Notes: a model not told the origin generated them from the sequence alone. 64,000 nucleotides of DNA from Anaerolineae bacterium (GCA_019637615.1 JAHBVJ010000020.1:1-64000), one strand, 5' to 3'. Positions 49,299-59,250 are shown, numbered from the stretch's first letter. A program made the numbers and translations.

Positions 49299-51395
49299 AT
49301 GGAAACGCAAGCAAAACCAACGCCGCTGTTCGAGGCGAGTATTGTACGACGCGCGGTGATCGATGCGGTGCGCAAATTGGATCCGCGTCAGCAGTTGAAG
49401 AATCCTGTTATGTTCGTGGTGCTGGTCGGCGCGGTGCTGACTACCCTCACCGTCATTCGCGAGATTTTCAGCGGGACGGTCTCCGGCTTCAACATCCAGA
49501 TCACCGTCTGGCTATGGTTCACGGTGCTGTTCGCCAATTTTGCCGAAGCGATGGCGGAAGGGCGCGGCAAAGCACAGGCCGATAGTCTGCGTAAGATGCG
49601 TACGCAAACGATGGCGCGTCGGCTGGTCAACAATCGCGAAGAAAAAGTCACCGCCACCGAACTCAAGCGCGGCGATCTGGTCGTCTGCGAAGCGGGCGAT
49701 CTGATCCCCGGCGATGGCGAAGTGGTCGAAGGCATCGCCAGCGTGGACGAATCCGCCATCACGGGCGAATCCGCGCCAGTCATCCGCGAGAGCGGCGGTG
49801 ACCGCAGCGCCGTCACGGGCGGTACCAAGGTCATCAGTGACCGCATCGTGATCAAGATCACCTCCGAGCAGGGCAGCACCTTCCTTGACCGCATGATCGC
49901 GATGGTCGAAGGGGCAAAGCGCCAGAAGACGCCCAACGAGATCGCGCTCACGATTCTGCTCTCCGGCTTGACCATTGTCTTTCTGCTGGCGGTAGTCACG
50001 CTGCGTGCCTACGCCGATTACAGCGAGAAGGCAGCGGGCAGCACCGCGCCGACCGCCGCCACTGTGCCCGTCCTGATCTCGCTGCTGGTCTGCCTGATCC
50101 CGACTACCATCGGCGGGCTGTTGAGCGCCATCGGCATCAGCGGCATGGATCGGCTGATCCGTCGCAACGTGCTGGCGACCAGTGGGCGCGCGGTCGAGGC
50201 AGCGGGCGACATCGACGTGCTGCTGCTAGACAAAACTGGCACCATCACGCTCGGCAACCGCATGGCGACCAGTTTTCTGCCCGCGCCGGGGGTCAAGCCC
50301 GAACGGCTGGCAGACGCGGCGCAGTTGGCCTCGCTAGCGGACGAAACGCCCGAAGGTCGCTCGATTGTGGTGCTGGCGAAGGAACAGTACAACCTGCGTG
50401 GTCGCGAAGTCGCGGAGATCGGCGCGCAGTTCGTGCCTTTCACCGCGCAAACCCGCATGAGCGGCGTGGACTTCCCCGCCCTCGATGGGCAGCCTGCACG
50501 CCAGATTCGCAAGGGCGCGAGTGATAGCATTCGCAAGTATGTCGATCTCTGCGGCGGGACGTTCCCGCAGGCCGTCGAGCAGAGCGTCAACAACATCGCC
50601 AAAGAAGGTGGCACGCCGCTGGTTGTAGCCGAAGGGCAGGATGTGCTCGGCGTGGTGCAGCTCAAGGACGTGGTCAAAGGTGGCATCAAAGAGCGTTTTG
50701 CCCAATTGCGCAAGATGGGCATCCGCACCGTCATGATCACGGGTGACAACCCGCTGACGGCGGCGGCGATTGCGGCGGAAGCGGGCGTCGATGACTTCAT
50801 GGCGCAAGCCACGCCGGAAACCAAGCTCAAGCGCATCCGTGACGAGCAAACCTCAGGCCATCTGGTCGCCATGACGGGCGACGGCACCAACGACGCGCCC
50901 GCCCTCGCGCAGGCTGATGTCGGTGTCGCCATGAACACAGGCACGCAAGCCGCCCGCGAAGCTGGCAACATGGTCGATCTGGACAGCAACCCGACCAAGT
51001 TGATCGAAGTTGTAGAGATCGGCAAGCAGCTCCTGATGACGCGCGGTGCCTTGACGACGTTCAGCATCGCCAACGACGTGGCGAAATATTTTGCCATCCT
51101 GCCCGCGCTGTTCGGTTCGCTCTATGCGCTGAGTGGGCAGCAAGGCCCGCTCTCGGTGCTCAACATCATGGGGCTGGCCTCTCCGCAAAGCGCCATTCTG
51201 AGCGCCGTGATCTTCAACGCCCTGATCATCATCGCGTTGGTACCGCTGGCCTTGCGCGGGGTCGCTTACCGTCCGATGGGTGCTAGTGCCGTCTTGCAGC
51301 GCAACCTGCTGATCTACGGCGTCGGTGGCCTGATTGTGCCCTTCATCGGCATCAAAATCATCGACGTGATCATCACCGCCTTGCATCTCGTCTAG
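49299..51395 (+). CDS. kdpB: Potassium-transporting ATPase ATP-binding subunit KdpB
   Basis: KdpB is the P-type ATPase subunit that drives KdpA. This protein has 698 residues with the phosphorylated Asp311 in DKTGTITLGN, the actuator loop AITGESAP (Ser of TGES is also the regulatory phosphosite in E. coli), the nucleotide domain with KGASDSI, and the hinge motif TGDGTNDAPALAQADVGVAMN. Seven membrane helices are placed as usual. It follows kdpA after 20 bases. A 145-base gap with palindromic repeats separates it from kdpC, an unusual break inside this operon. Confidence 0.97.
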   Translation: METQAKPTPLFEASIVRRAVIDAVRKLDPRQQLKNPVMFVVLVGAVLTTLTVIREIFSGTVSGFNIQITVWLWFTVLFANFAEAMAEGRGKAQADSLRKMRTQTMARRLVNNREEKVTATELKRGDLVVCEAGDLIPGDGEVVEGIASVDESAITGESAPVIRESGGDRSAVTGGTKVISDRIVIKITSEQGSTFLDRMIAMVEGAKRQKTPNEIALTILLSGLTIVFLLAVVTLRAYADYSEKAAGSTAPTAATVPVLISLLVCLIPTTIGGLLSAIGISGMDRLIRRNVLATSGRAVEAAGDIDVLLLDKTGTITLGNRMATSFLPAPGVKPERLADAAQLASLADETPEGRSIVVLAKEQYNLRGREVAEIGAQFVPFTAQTRMSGVDFPALDGQPARQIRKGASDSIRKYVDLCGGTFPQAVEQSVNNIAKEGGTPLVVAEGQDVLGVVQLKDVVKGGIKERFAQLRKMGIRTVMITGDNPLTAAAIAAEAGVDDFMAQATPETKLKRIRDEQTSGHLVAMTGDGTNDAPALAQADVGVAMNTGTQAAREAGNMVDLDSNPTKLIEVVEIGKQLLMTRGALTTFSIANDVAKYFAILPALFGSLYALSGQQGPLSVLNIMGLASPQSAILSAVIFNALIIIALVPLALRGVAYRPMGASAVLQRNLLIYGVGGLIVPFIGIKIIDVIITALHLV

Positions 51396-51414
51396 CCCGC
51401 CCATCGTATCCGCG

Positions 51415-51518
51415 CCCCTCTCCATGACAATGGCGAGGGGGTGAGGCTGCATGACGCAACATCCATCGCCCACTGGTTCCCCCTCGTTGCGAAGCGGAGA
51501 GGGGGTCAGGGGGTGAGG
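51415..51518. repeat. Two palindromic repeat units between kdpB and kdpC
   Basis: Unit A (51415-51446) is CCCCTCTCC, a short loop, GCGAGGGGG and TGAGG. Unit B (51479-51518) is CCCCCTC, a loop with GTTGCGAAGC, GGAGAGGGGG, TCAGGGGG and TGAGG. The same type occurs at 55620-55658 and 63806-63844, each time between genes. They resemble REP/MITE-like elements. Confidence 0.75.
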
Positions 51519-51540
51519 TTAACAATGAAAGAGAATCGAA

Positions 51541-52128
51541 ATGTTCAACGAATTCACCAAACAACTCCTCCCGGCGCTGCGAATGCTGCTGGTCTTAACC
51601 GTCCTCACAGGCATCCTCTATCCCGTCGCCATCACACTCGCGGCGGGCGTGATCTTTCCCTATCAAGCCAACGGCAGCCTAGAGAAGCAAAATGATCAGG
51701 TCATCGGCTCGGCGCTCATCGGGCAGAGCTTCGCCAGTGATCGCTATTTCTGGCCTCGTCCATCTGCCGTCTCGTACAATCCGCTGCCGTCCGGTGCCAC
51801 CAACCTCGGCCCCACCAGCGCCGCGCTCAAGCAGCAGATGGACGAACGTGCCGCCGCCATCCGCGCTGCCAACAAGCTGCCGGACGACGCCGTGATCCCC
51901 ACCGATCTGCTGTTCGCCTCCGCCAGCGGCCTCGATCCCCACATCAGCCCCGACGCGGCACGCTTGCAGATCAACCGCATCGCAGCGGCACGCGGCTTCA
52001 CGCCTGATCAGACCGCCAAACTTACCAGTCTGGTGGATGACTTCACCGAATCGCCGCAGCTTGGTTTCTTGGGGCAACCGCGTGTGAACGTGTTGTTACT
52101 CAACATCGCGCTAGATGGACTAGAATAA
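51541..52128 (+). CDS. kdpC: Potassium-transporting ATPase subunit KdpC
   Basis: This 195-residue protein is the single-span KdpC subunit. It begins with a helix (LRMLLVLTVLTGILYPVAIT, about residues 11-30), followed by the periplasmic or exterior domain with IGQSFASDRYFWPRPSAVSYNP and GLDPHISPDAARLQINRIA, which match the family's conserved blocks. KdpC helps KdpB bind ATP and completes the complex. The ATG follows a GAAAGAGA stretch. It precedes kdpD by 29 bases. Confidence 0.95.
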   Translation: MFNEFTKQLLPALRMLLVLTVLTGILYPVAITLAAGVIFPYQANGSLEKQNDQVIGSALIGQSFASDRYFWPRPSAVSYNPLPSGATNLGPTSAALKQQMDERAAAIRAANKLPDDAVIPTDLLFASASGLDPHISPDAARLQINRIAAARGFTPDQTAKLTSLVDDFTESPQLGFLGQPRVNVLLLNIALDGLE

Positions 52129-52157
52129 TGAGGCGGGGTAATCGCTAGGATGTGCCC

Positions 52158-54851
52158 ATGAGTGACGCAGACCGTCCCGATCCTGATGCGCTGTTGAAGG
52201 CCATCCAGAAAGAGGAAGCCAAGTCACAGCGCGGCAACCTCAAAATCTTCTTCGGCATGGTGGCGGGTGTCGGCAAAACCTACGCCATGCTGGAGGCCGC
52301 GCGGCAGCGTCTCGCGGAAGGCATCGATGTCGTCGTCGGCTATGTGGAAACGCACGGACGCGCCGAAACCGAGGAGATGCTCGCTGGCCTGCCCTTCATC
52401 CCGCGCAAACGCTTGGATTATCGCGGAACGCAGCTAGAGGAGATGGACATCGACGCCATCCTCGAACGCGCTCCGCAGCTCGTCTTGGTCGATGAACTCG
52501 CGCACACCAATGCGGTGGGGTCACGCCATCCCAAGCGCTATCAGGACGTGCTCGAACTGCTCGACGCGGGCATCAATGTCTACACGACGCTCAACGTCCA
52601 GCACATCGAGAGCCGCGCCGACGCCGTTCGCCAGATCACGGGCGTCACTGTCCACGAAACCGTGCCCGACTCGATCCTCGACACGGCTAACGAGATCGAG
52701 TTGATCGACCTCCCACCGGATGAATTGCTCAAGCGCCTCTCGGAAGGCAAAGTCTACACGCCGGATCGCGCGGAATTGGCGGCGCAAAAATTCTTCCGCA
52801 AAGGCAACCTGACGGCGCTGCGCGAAATGTCCCTGCGGCTGACGGCGGAACGCGTCGATCACCAACTGCAAGATTACATGCAGGTCAAGCAGATCGCGGG
52901 GCCGTGGAAGTCCGGCGAACGCCTGATGGTCGCCCTCAGTCCCAGTCCCCTCTCGGAACGGCTGGTGCGCTGGACGCGTCGCATGGCCTATAACCTCGAA
53001 GCCGAATGGCTTGCCGTCTCGGTAGAATCGCCCATCCCCCTGAGCGATGACCAGCAGCAGCAGCTCGCCAAAAATATGGCACTCGCGCGCGAATTGGGCG
53101 GCGAAGTCGTCGTCACAGCGGGTACGGACATCGTCAAAAGTCTGCTGCGTGTCGCCCGCCAGCGCAACGTCACCCAGATCGTGATCGGCAAACCACAGCG
53201 CGACTGGCTGCAAGAAAAAATGAGCGGCGGATCGCTGGTCAATCGCTTGGTGCATCACAGCGGCAGCATCGATGTCTACGTGGTCACTGGCGATCCGATG
53301 GAAAGTCGGCAAAAGCTGGCCTTGCCCATCGTGCGCATCAGTTCCAACGTCAATCAGTATGTGATCGCCAGCGTGATCATCGTCTCTGTGGTGATCCTCA
53401 ATCTCGTGCTGTTTTCAGGCAGCGGGTATTACGAATTTGTCGGGCTGAATCTGCTCTTGACGGTGCTGATCCTCTCGGCGTTCGTCGGGCGCGGGCCGAT
53501 CTTCTTAGCCTCCACCCTCAGCGCCATCTTATGGGATTTGCTGTTCATCCCGCCGCGCTACACAATTACCATTTCCAGAGCCGAAGATGTCTTGGTCTTC
53601 ATCATGTACTTCGTGATCGCGCTCGTGACGGGCAATCTGACCACGCGCTTCCGCGAACAGGAACGCGCCGCCATCAGCCGCGAAAAACAGACCAACGCCC
53701 TCTACACCATGAGCCGCGAGATCGCCAACACACTCACGCTGGATGATGTGCTCAACACCGCCGTGCAGCATATCGGGCAAATCTTTGACGCCGATGTGGT
53801 CATGCTGTTGCAAGAGACTGGTGATGGCCTGTCCCACGCGGCGCACAAGGCCAGCACCTTCCTCGTCAACGAAAAAGAATGGAGTGTCGCGCTCTGGGCA
53901 TACGAAAACGGCAAAACAGCGGGGCGTTTTACGGATACACTGCCTTCCGCGCAAGGGCAATATTGGCCTCTTGTCGCGCCCAGTGGCATCATGGGCGTGA
54001 TCGGGATTCGCTTTCGCAGCGATGAACGCCTGCTGACCAACAAAGAGGTCTTGCTGGCGACCTTCGTCAATCAGGTGAGCTTGGCGATAGAGCGTGAAGC
54101 CTTCGAAGACAAATTGCAGCACACCGCCGTGCTAGAAGAATCCGAGCGCCTCTACGCCACGCTGCTCGATTCGATCTCGCATGAACTGCGCACACCCCTC
54201 GCGGCGATTCGCGGTGCTGCCAGCGGCCTGCTCGATCCGACCATCCGGATCGATGACACCTCGCGCCAGACCTTGGAACAGGATATGCAGGACGCGCTTG
54301 ATCGCCTGACGCGCCTCGTGGACAATTTGCTCGATATGACCCGCTTGGAATCGGGGCAGCTTAAACTGCGCCTCGACTGGTGCGATGTCACCGATCTGAT
54401 CAACGTCAGTTTGCAGCAGGTCGAAAAGCGCCTAATCAACCATCAGGTGATTGTGGAAGTCGCGGATCACTTACCGCTCATCCGCCTCGATTTCGTCTTA
54501 ATGGAGCAAGTTCTCGTGAATCTGCTGCACAACGCCGCCACCTACGCGCCGCCCAAAACGCGCGTACGGATCGGGGCGCATACCGAAGGCAGCGAGATGG
54601 TCATCACGGTGGCGGATCGCGGCCCCGGCCTCCCGCCCGATAGCCTTGAGCGCGTTTTCGACAAGTTCTACCGCGCGCCGGGAGCGGCCACCGGCGGCAC
54701 GGGGCTTGGACTGTCGATCTGCAAAGGCTTGGTGGAAGCGCACGGTGGTACCATCCGCGCCGAAAACCGCGCCAACGGCGGCACGCGTTTCATCGTCCGG
54801 CTGCCCATCGCCAGCCAACCTGAGCTTCCCAGAGAGAGTGCTGCCGTATGA
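52158..54851 (+). CDS. kdpD: Sensor histidine kinase KdpD
   Basis: This 897-residue sensor controls kdp in response to low potassium or turgor stress. It has the full KdpD plan: N-terminal KdpD domain with Walker A GMVAGVGKT (33-41) and LVLVDELAHTN, a universal-stress-protein-like domain (about 245-370), four short membrane helices (about 395-490), a GAF domain, and the kinase core with His675 in SISHELRTPLAAI, N box NLLHNAATYAPP and G boxes ADRGPGLPPDS and GGTGLGLSICKG. ATG 52158 is preferred over GTG 52152. The gene overlaps kdpE by 4 bases. Confidence 0.96.
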   Translation: MSDADRPDPDALLKAIQKEEAKSQRGNLKIFFGMVAGVGKTYAMLEAARQRLAEGIDVVVGYVETHGRAETEEMLAGLPFIPRKRLDYRGTQLEEMDIDAILERAPQLVLVDELAHTNAVGSRHPKRYQDVLELLDAGINVYTTLNVQHIESRADAVRQITGVTVHETVPDSILDTANEIELIDLPPDELLKRLSEGKVYTPDRAELAAQKFFRKGNLTALREMSLRLTAERVDHQLQDYMQVKQIAGPWKSGERLMVALSPSPLSERLVRWTRRMAYNLEAEWLAVSVESPIPLSDDQQQQLAKNMALARELGGEVVVTAGTDIVKSLLRVARQRNVTQIVIGKPQRDWLQEKMSGGSLVNRLVHHSGSIDVYVVTGDPMESRQKLALPIVRISSNVNQYVIASVIIVSVVILNLVLFSGSGYYEFVGLNLLLTVLILSAFVGRGPIFLASTLSAILWDLLFIPPRYTITISRAEDVLVFIMYFVIALVTGNLTTRFREQERAAISREKQTNALYTMSREIANTLTLDDVLNTAVQHIGQIFDADVVMLLQETGDGLSHAAHKASTFLVNEKEWSVALWAYENGKTAGRFTDTLPSAQGQYWPLVAPSGIMGVIGIRFRSDERLLTNKEVLLATFVNQVSLAIEREAFEDKLQHTAVLEESERLYATLLDSISHELRTPLAAIRGAASGLLDPTIRIDDTSRQTLEQDMQDALDRLTRLVDNLLDMTRLESGQLKLRLDWCDVTDLINVSLQQVEKRLINHQVIVEVADHLPLIRLDFVLMEQVLVNLLHNAATYAPPKTRVRIGAHTEGSEMVITVADRGPGLPPDSLERVFDKFYRAPGAATGGTGLGLSICKGLVEAHGGTIRAENRANGGTRFIVRLPIASQPELPRESAAV

Positions 54852-55552
54852 GTGATGGTCTAGCGATACTGATCGTGGATGACGAACTGCAAATCCGGCG
54901 CTTCCTGCGCATCAGCTTGGAGGCCAGCGGCTATCAGGTCTTCGAAGCCGTCACCGCGCAGGAAGGCTTGACGCTCGCCGCCACCAAACGCCCCGACGTG
55001 ATCATCCTCGATCTCGGTCTGCCGGACATGGATGGGCAGCTCGTCTTGAAAAAGCTGCGGGAGTGGTCAGCGGTGCCGATCATCATCCTCTCCGCCCGTC
55101 ACGCCGACGCCGAAAAGATCGCGGCCTTGGATGCTGGCGCGGATGACTACCTGACCAAACCGTTCAGCGTGGGCGAACTGATGGCACGCTTGCGGGTAGC
55201 CCAGCGCCATACGCAGCCCATCCCCGTCGCCGCCATCTACCGCGTCGAAAATCTGACCGTCGATCTCGCCCATCGTGCCGTCAGCGTCAATGGCGAACCT
55301 GTCAAATTCACGCCTACCGAATATGCCTTCTTGCGCCTGATGATCCAGCACGCGGGGCAAGCCCTCACCCACCGCCAGATTCTCCGCGAGGTGTGGGGCA
55401 AAGAATACGTCGATGAGACGCATTATTTGCGCGTCTACGTCGCCCAGATTCGCCAGAAGATCGAAGCCGATCCGGCGCGCCCCACGCTGCTGCTCACCGA
55501 ACCCGGCGTCGGCTATCGCTTGGCCTTGGGCGAATGGATCAGCCAACCTTAA
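54848..55552 (+). CDS. kdpE: Response regulator KdpE
   Basis: This 234-residue protein is the partner of KdpD. Its receiver domain holds the acidic pocket (VDDELQ), the phosphorylated Asp55 in IILDLGLPDMDG, the Thr/Ser switch in ILSARHAD and the Lys in DDYLTKPFSVGEL. A C-terminal OmpR/PhoB winged helix (LTHRQILREVWGKEY, THYLRVYVAQIRQKIE) binds DNA. The tandem 11-bp repeat at 47419-47440 before kdpF is the likely target. The start overlaps kdpD (ATGA), so both are made together. Confidence 0.96.
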   Translation: MSDGLAILIVDDELQIRRFLRISLEASGYQVFEAVTAQEGLTLAATKRPDVIILDLGLPDMDGQLVLKKLREWSAVPIIILSARHADAEKIAALDAGADDYLTKPFSVGELMARLRVAQRHTQPIPVAAIYRVENLTVDLAHRAVSVNGEPVKFTPTEYAFLRLMIQHAGQALTHRQILREVWGKEYVDETHYLRVYVAQIRQKIEADPARPTLLLTEPGVGYRLALGEWISQP

Positions 55553-55619
55553 CGTGTTTACTATCTATCCGTCAATCAAAACCGACATTAATACCGACTT
55601 CTCAGGTGGCACCTCGGTT

Positions 55620-55658
55620 CCCCCGCTCCGCTTCGAAACGAGGGGGTCAGGGGGCGAG
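55620..55658. repeat. Palindromic repeat unit after kdpE
   Basis: This unit belongs to the same family as 51479-51518: CCCCC, a central block, GAGGGGG, TCAGGGGG and CGAG. The central block reads CTCCGCTTCGAAACGAG, almost the reverse complement of the block in 51479-51518, so the loop is inverted between the copies while the flanks are not. Confidence 0.7.
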
Positions 55659-55694
55659 CTTGAGTGGTGATACACTTCAATCTGCGGATAAATT

Positions 55695-56456
55695 CTAGCT
55701 GTACCGCGCCAGCACATCCGGCGTGTCGGAGCAGATCGCGTCCACGCCCAACGCGCTCAGGGCAGCGATCTCGGTGGGGCGTTCCTCGTGCCAGCACACC
55801 ACGCCGAGGTTGGCGGCGCGCACCGCTGTCAGCCACGCCTCGGTGAGCAGTCGATGAGGTTCCGGCGCGGCGTGTTCCCAGCAAGGGTGTACATAATCGG
55901 CGTTCACGGCACGCGCCAGCCACACTGGCTGCACATGCGTCGATCCGAACAGGATCGAGGTGCGGATTGCGGGCGAATAGGCTTTCAATTCCGCCAAAAA
56001 ATCAGGGCGAAACGACCCGAAAATCGTGTAGGCCATCAATCCGGTTGCCGCCAGTGAGTCAAAAATGTGACCTGCCGCCGCCATGTTCAGCCGCTTGATG
56101 TCCAGATACAACCCCAATTTGAGATCGGCGCACACCGCCGCCACCTGCTCGAACGTCGGGATCGGTGCGCGATCCGTCGGCAGCATCTCGCCAAGCTGAT
56201 CGAGCGTGACATCGCCAATCGTGACGTTTAGGCCGAAAACGCGCTGCAAATTCTCGTCATGGGCCACGACGGGACGATCATCAGCGGTGATCTGAATATC
56301 GATCTCGACCGCATCCGCGCCCATCTCTGCTGCTTTTTCAAACGCTTGCAACGAATTTTCTGGTGCGTAGGCCGATGCACCGCGATGCGCGATCCGCAGC
56401 ACGTGCCCTCGCACGGCGCGCTCCATCGGCGTGAAATCCTCGCGAACATTGCTCAT
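55695..56456 (-). CDS. Glycerophosphodiester phosphodiesterase (GDPD)
   Basis: This 253-residue TIM-barrel enzyme hydrolyses glycerophosphodiesters to glycerol-3-phosphate and an alcohol. The family hallmarks are visible: IAHRGASAYAPENSLQAFE, AVEIDIQITADDRPVVAHDENL with the catalytic His pair and Glu/Asp metal ligands, and a closing GVDAICSDTPDVL. It lacks a signal peptide, so it acts in the cytosol. It overlaps the upstream DUF692-like gene by 4 bases and ends the leftward ABC-transporter cluster. Together with the transporter it suggests uptake and cleavage of a phosphodiester. Confidence 0.92.
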   Translation of the reverse strand: MSNVREDFTPMERAVRGHVLRIAHRGASAYAPENSLQAFEKAAEMGADAVEIDIQITADDRPVVAHDENLQRVFGLNVTIGDVTLDQLGEMLPTDRAPIPTFEQVAAVCADLKLGLYLDIKRLNMAAAGHIFDSLAATGLMAYTIFGSFRPDFLAELKAYSPAIRTSILFGSTHVQPVWLARAVNADYVHPCWEHAAPEPHRLLTEAWLTAVRAANLGVVCWHEERPTEIAALSALGVDAICSDTPDVLARYS

Positions 56457-57244
56457 GACAGGAACTCTCGCAGCATCTTCAATTGCGCACGTAGCACATC
56501 AATGGGCAATTCTTCGACTTCCAGCGTGACGGCTTCGGTAGCAGATCGTTCCAGCACCCATCCGAGCAGGTCGAGTTCTTCCTGCCCGATTGGGCTGTGC
56601 AGATCGACGCGCTGACCGTTCTGCCAACCCGGTCGTGTGATGTGAATCTCACGGCACTGCTGTAGCGGCAGCGCTTGTAAATAGTCTTTTTCACTTGCCC
56701 AATCCATATTGTAAGCGCTGATCCGCGCATGAGCGAGGTCAAGCAGCATCCCCGTGCCTGTTGCTTCCAACAATTGCGTAAACACATCGGGCTCGCAGAT
56801 GTACTCGTAAGCGTTGGTCGCGTGATAATTGAAATTCTCCAGCAAGACGGGGATGCCCGCCCATTCCACCAAGCGTTTACCGTGCTTAGTGATATTGGCG
56901 ATGACCACCTCGCGCGGCTGCAAATCTTCGGGGTTGCCTTCGCGGTACGGCCCATCGCGATGCGCTTGCGGTTCGGCGCTTGCGCCAACGCCGGTCGAAA
57001 ACCACGGCGGTCGGATCGCGTCCAGCATCATCCGCCCCACGCGCACCACCTCATCTGTGAACGGATTCTCGTAATTCAGCCAGAACGGTTCCGGCAAATC
57101 GTGCAGCATCAACGGTCGAATCGGCAGCAGGTCATTCAGGTATTTCCCGCCGAGCTGTCCGTAATACACGATGTAATCGGCGTCCAACTCGCCCGCCTGC
57201 GCCAGTTCAAATACCGTTTTTGAGATCGACACCCCAAGCTGCAT
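56453..57244 (-). CDS. DUF692/MNIO-family (MbnB-like) metalloenzyme
   Basis: This 263-residue TIM-barrel protein fits the DUF692 multinuclear non-heme iron oxidase family, whose member MbnB modifies Cys in methanobactin. By eye it keeps most metal ligands: His48, Glu136 in IPVLLENFNYH, Asp169 and His172 in GMLLDLAHARISAYN (the second is Asn in MbnB), His201 in REIHITRPG, Asp214 and His216 in VDLHSPIG, and Glu242/Glu244. The second His (SDH in MbnB) is replaced (WFSTG). No RiPP precursor or partner protein is near; neighbours are a GDPD (4-base overlap) and an ABC importer. A plain sugar-isomerase-like TIM barrel is the main alternative. Confidence 0.72.
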   Translation of the reverse strand: MQLGVSISKTVFELAQAGELDADYIVYYGQLGGKYLNDLLPIRPLMLHDLPEPFWLNYENPFTDEVVRVGRMMLDAIRPPWFSTGVGASAEPQAHRDGPYREGNPEDLQPREVVIANITKHGKRLVEWAGIPVLLENFNYHATNAYEYICEPDVFTQLLEATGTGMLLDLAHARISAYNMDWASEKDYLQALPLQQCREIHITRPGWQNGQRVDLHSPIGQEELDLLGWVLERSATEAVTLEVEELPIDVLRAQLKMLREFLS

Positions 57245-57277
57245 GATACCTCCTCATCAGGACGACAAAGTGGACGA

Positions 57278-58369
57278 CTACAACATCGATTCTAAGATCG
57301 ACTTTTGCATTACTTGCACCGTCTGATGCATCTCGATTGGGTCACGGCCTTCTTGATAAATCAGGTAGCGCTGCGGACGCAGTGCGATCGACGCGCCTTC
57401 CTCCACCACGGTCGATTTTGACAGATACACCTTGAGCGCTCCAATCCCCGGCACATGGATTAGCGCTTTGCGGTAATGCCCCAAGTCCATCAATTGCTCG
57501 ATAGCGCCGTGCCATGCTTGCGGATGCCCCGCGTCCACCAAGACAAGGTCTTCCGGTCGGATCGCGACGGTGACACTGCCAGAATCACCCGCCCCTTGCA
57601 ATACATACGATCCAACGCGAATCTGCCCGTCCTCTTGGGTGCCTTGCAGCAAATTCATCACGCCGATGAAATCCGCCACGAACAGCGTTTGTGGTTTGGC
57701 ATAGATCGCGCTCGGCTGGTCAAGGTGATCGACCTGTCCCTTGTTCATCACCGCGATCCGATCCGCTAGACTGAGTGCTTCTTCCTGATCGTGCGTCACG
57801 AATATCGCGGTGATTCTGACATGCCGCTGGATGCGCCGCAGTTCTTCACGCAGTCGCACGCGGAGCAGCGCATCGAGGCTGCTGAACGGCTCGTCCAGTA
57901 GCAAAATCTTCGGTTCCAGCACCAGCGCACGCGCCAGCGCCACCCGCTGTTGTTCACCGCCCGAAAGTTGAGACGGGAACCGCTTGGCATACGTGGGCAA
58001 GCCGACCAGCGTCAGGGCGTCCATGACCTTCGTGTCCACTTCCCGTCGCGACAGGTTGCGTAGCCGCAGCCCGAAGGCGATATTGTCGTACACGCGCATA
58101 TGAGGCCACAGCGTATATTTCTGGAACACCATCGCGGTCGGGCGCTTATTCGGCGGTTGCAGCGCCACCGACACGCCATCGATCAGCACATCGCCAGCGG
58201 TGGGCACTTCAAACCCGCCGATCATGCGCAGCGCGGTCGATTTTCCGCAGCCGGACGGCCCCAGAATGCACAGAAATTCGCCATCACCGACCTCGATATT
58301 CACATCGTGAACGGCGGTCACGTCCCCGAATTTCTTGGTCAGCTTTGCCAACGTCAAGGTGGACATCAT
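57278..58369 (-). CDS. ABC importer ATP-binding protein (MalK/PotA/UgpC type)
   Basis: This 363-residue ATPase has Walker A LGPSGCGKSTALR, signature LSGGEQQRVALARAL, Walker B LLLDEPFSSLDALLR, the H-loop VTHDQEEALSLADR, and a C-terminal TOBE domain (VAIRPEDLVLVD) like those of PotA, UgpC and FbpC. It energises uptake through the two permeases encoded upstream. Start ATG 58369 shares a base with the permease stop (TAATG); the frame extends further upstream but would overlap that gene. The cargo may be a glycerophosphodiester or similar, judged from the two GDPD-like neighbours. Confidence 0.93.
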   Translation of the reverse strand: MMSTLTLAKLTKKFGDVTAVHDVNIEVGDGEFLCILGPSGCGKSTALRMIGGFEVPTAGDVLIDGVSVALQPPNKRPTAMVFQKYTLWPHMRVYDNIAFGLRLRNLSRREVDTKVMDALTLVGLPTYAKRFPSQLSGGEQQRVALARALVLEPKILLLDEPFSSLDALLRVRLREELRRIQRHVRITAIFVTHDQEEALSLADRIAVMNKGQVDHLDQPSAIYAKPQTLFVADFIGVMNLLQGTQEDGQIRVGSYVLQGAGDSGSVTVAIRPEDLVLVDAGHPQAWHGAIEQLMDLGHYRKALIHVPGIGALKVYLSKSTVVEEGASIALRPQRYLIYQEGRDPIEMHQTVQVMQKSILESML

Positions 58370-59250
58370 TACACTCCAAATCCGGCGGTGAGATGCCCAC
58401 CGCGCACGAAGCGACGCGCGAATACTAGCAGCACCAGCGACGGCACCCACATCACGACCGAAAGAATAGCGCCATATTGATTGACCAGCGTGTTGTTGAT
58501 TAGCGGATACATGATCACGGGCAGCGTGACCACATTCGGCGCGCCGATCAAAATGACCGCCACCGACTCGTAAAAGGTGCCGACGAACGTCAGCATCACC
58601 GCCGACGCAATCGCGGGGAACACCAGCGGGATCGTGATCCGCAAAAACACGCGGAAGCGCGACGCGCCCGCATCCAGCGCCGCTTCTTCCAGACTGCGGT
58701 CAACGCCTTGGAATGCCGCCGTCGGAATCCAGATCATCAGCAGCAGCGTGTTGACCAACTGGATCAAAATCACGCCCGCCGCCGTCCCCACGAGGTTAAG
58801 CTGCAAGAAAATGATCGCCATCGCCACGTACAGCGAAAAGCGCGGGAAGGCGTTAGTGATCAGGAACGACAGCAAAAAGACGCGCTTACCGAAAAAATCC
58901 ATGCGTGCGAAGGCATACGAAGCGGGCAAACAGATCGCAATCGACAGCGCCGTCACCGTCAAGCTGATGTAGATGGTTTGTGGCAGCGCCCGCCGTACAT
59001 CAGCCCGCGCGAACGTTTCCGCCCAGTAGCGCAGCCCGAATTCCTGCGGGATCAACCCGCCGCGCCATTGGGTGGCAAATGCCCATAAGATCACCGTGAC
59101 GATAGGCCACAAAATCCAGAACGCGAGGAACAGCAGCATCAACCAGCCGAACCACTCGATTTTGCGACGTTCGTACCGGATCGTGGCGGGCGCTGCCGCT
59201 TGGGACGATGCAAGACTAGCCATACATAGTGCTCTTTCAATAAGGCTCAA
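58369..59250 (-). CDS. ABC importer permease (second)
   Basis: This 293-residue protein has six membrane helices and the binding-protein-dependent transport signature EAALDAGASRFRVFLRITIPL (EAA loop). It resembles PotC/UgpE/FbpB-type permeases. An extra N-terminal part precedes the first helix (ASLASSQAAAPATIRYERRK); the exact start is uncertain, with internal Met codons possible. It overlaps the ATPase gene by one base. A 274-base gap with palindromic repeats separates it from the first permease. Confidence 0.91.
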   Translation of the reverse strand: MSLIERALCMASLASSQAAAPATIRYERRKIEWFGWLMLLFLAFWILWPIVTVILWAFATQWRGGLIPQEFGLRYWAETFARADVRRALPQTIYISLTVTALSIAICLPASYAFARMDFFGKRVFLLSFLITNAFPRFSLYVAMAIIFLQLNLVGTAAGVILIQLVNTLLLMIWIPTAAFQGVDRSLEEAALDAGASRFRVFLRITIPLVFPAIASAVMLTFVGTFYESVAVILIGAPNVVTLPVIMYPLINNTLVNQYGAILSVVMWVPSLVLLVFARRFVRGGHLTAGFGV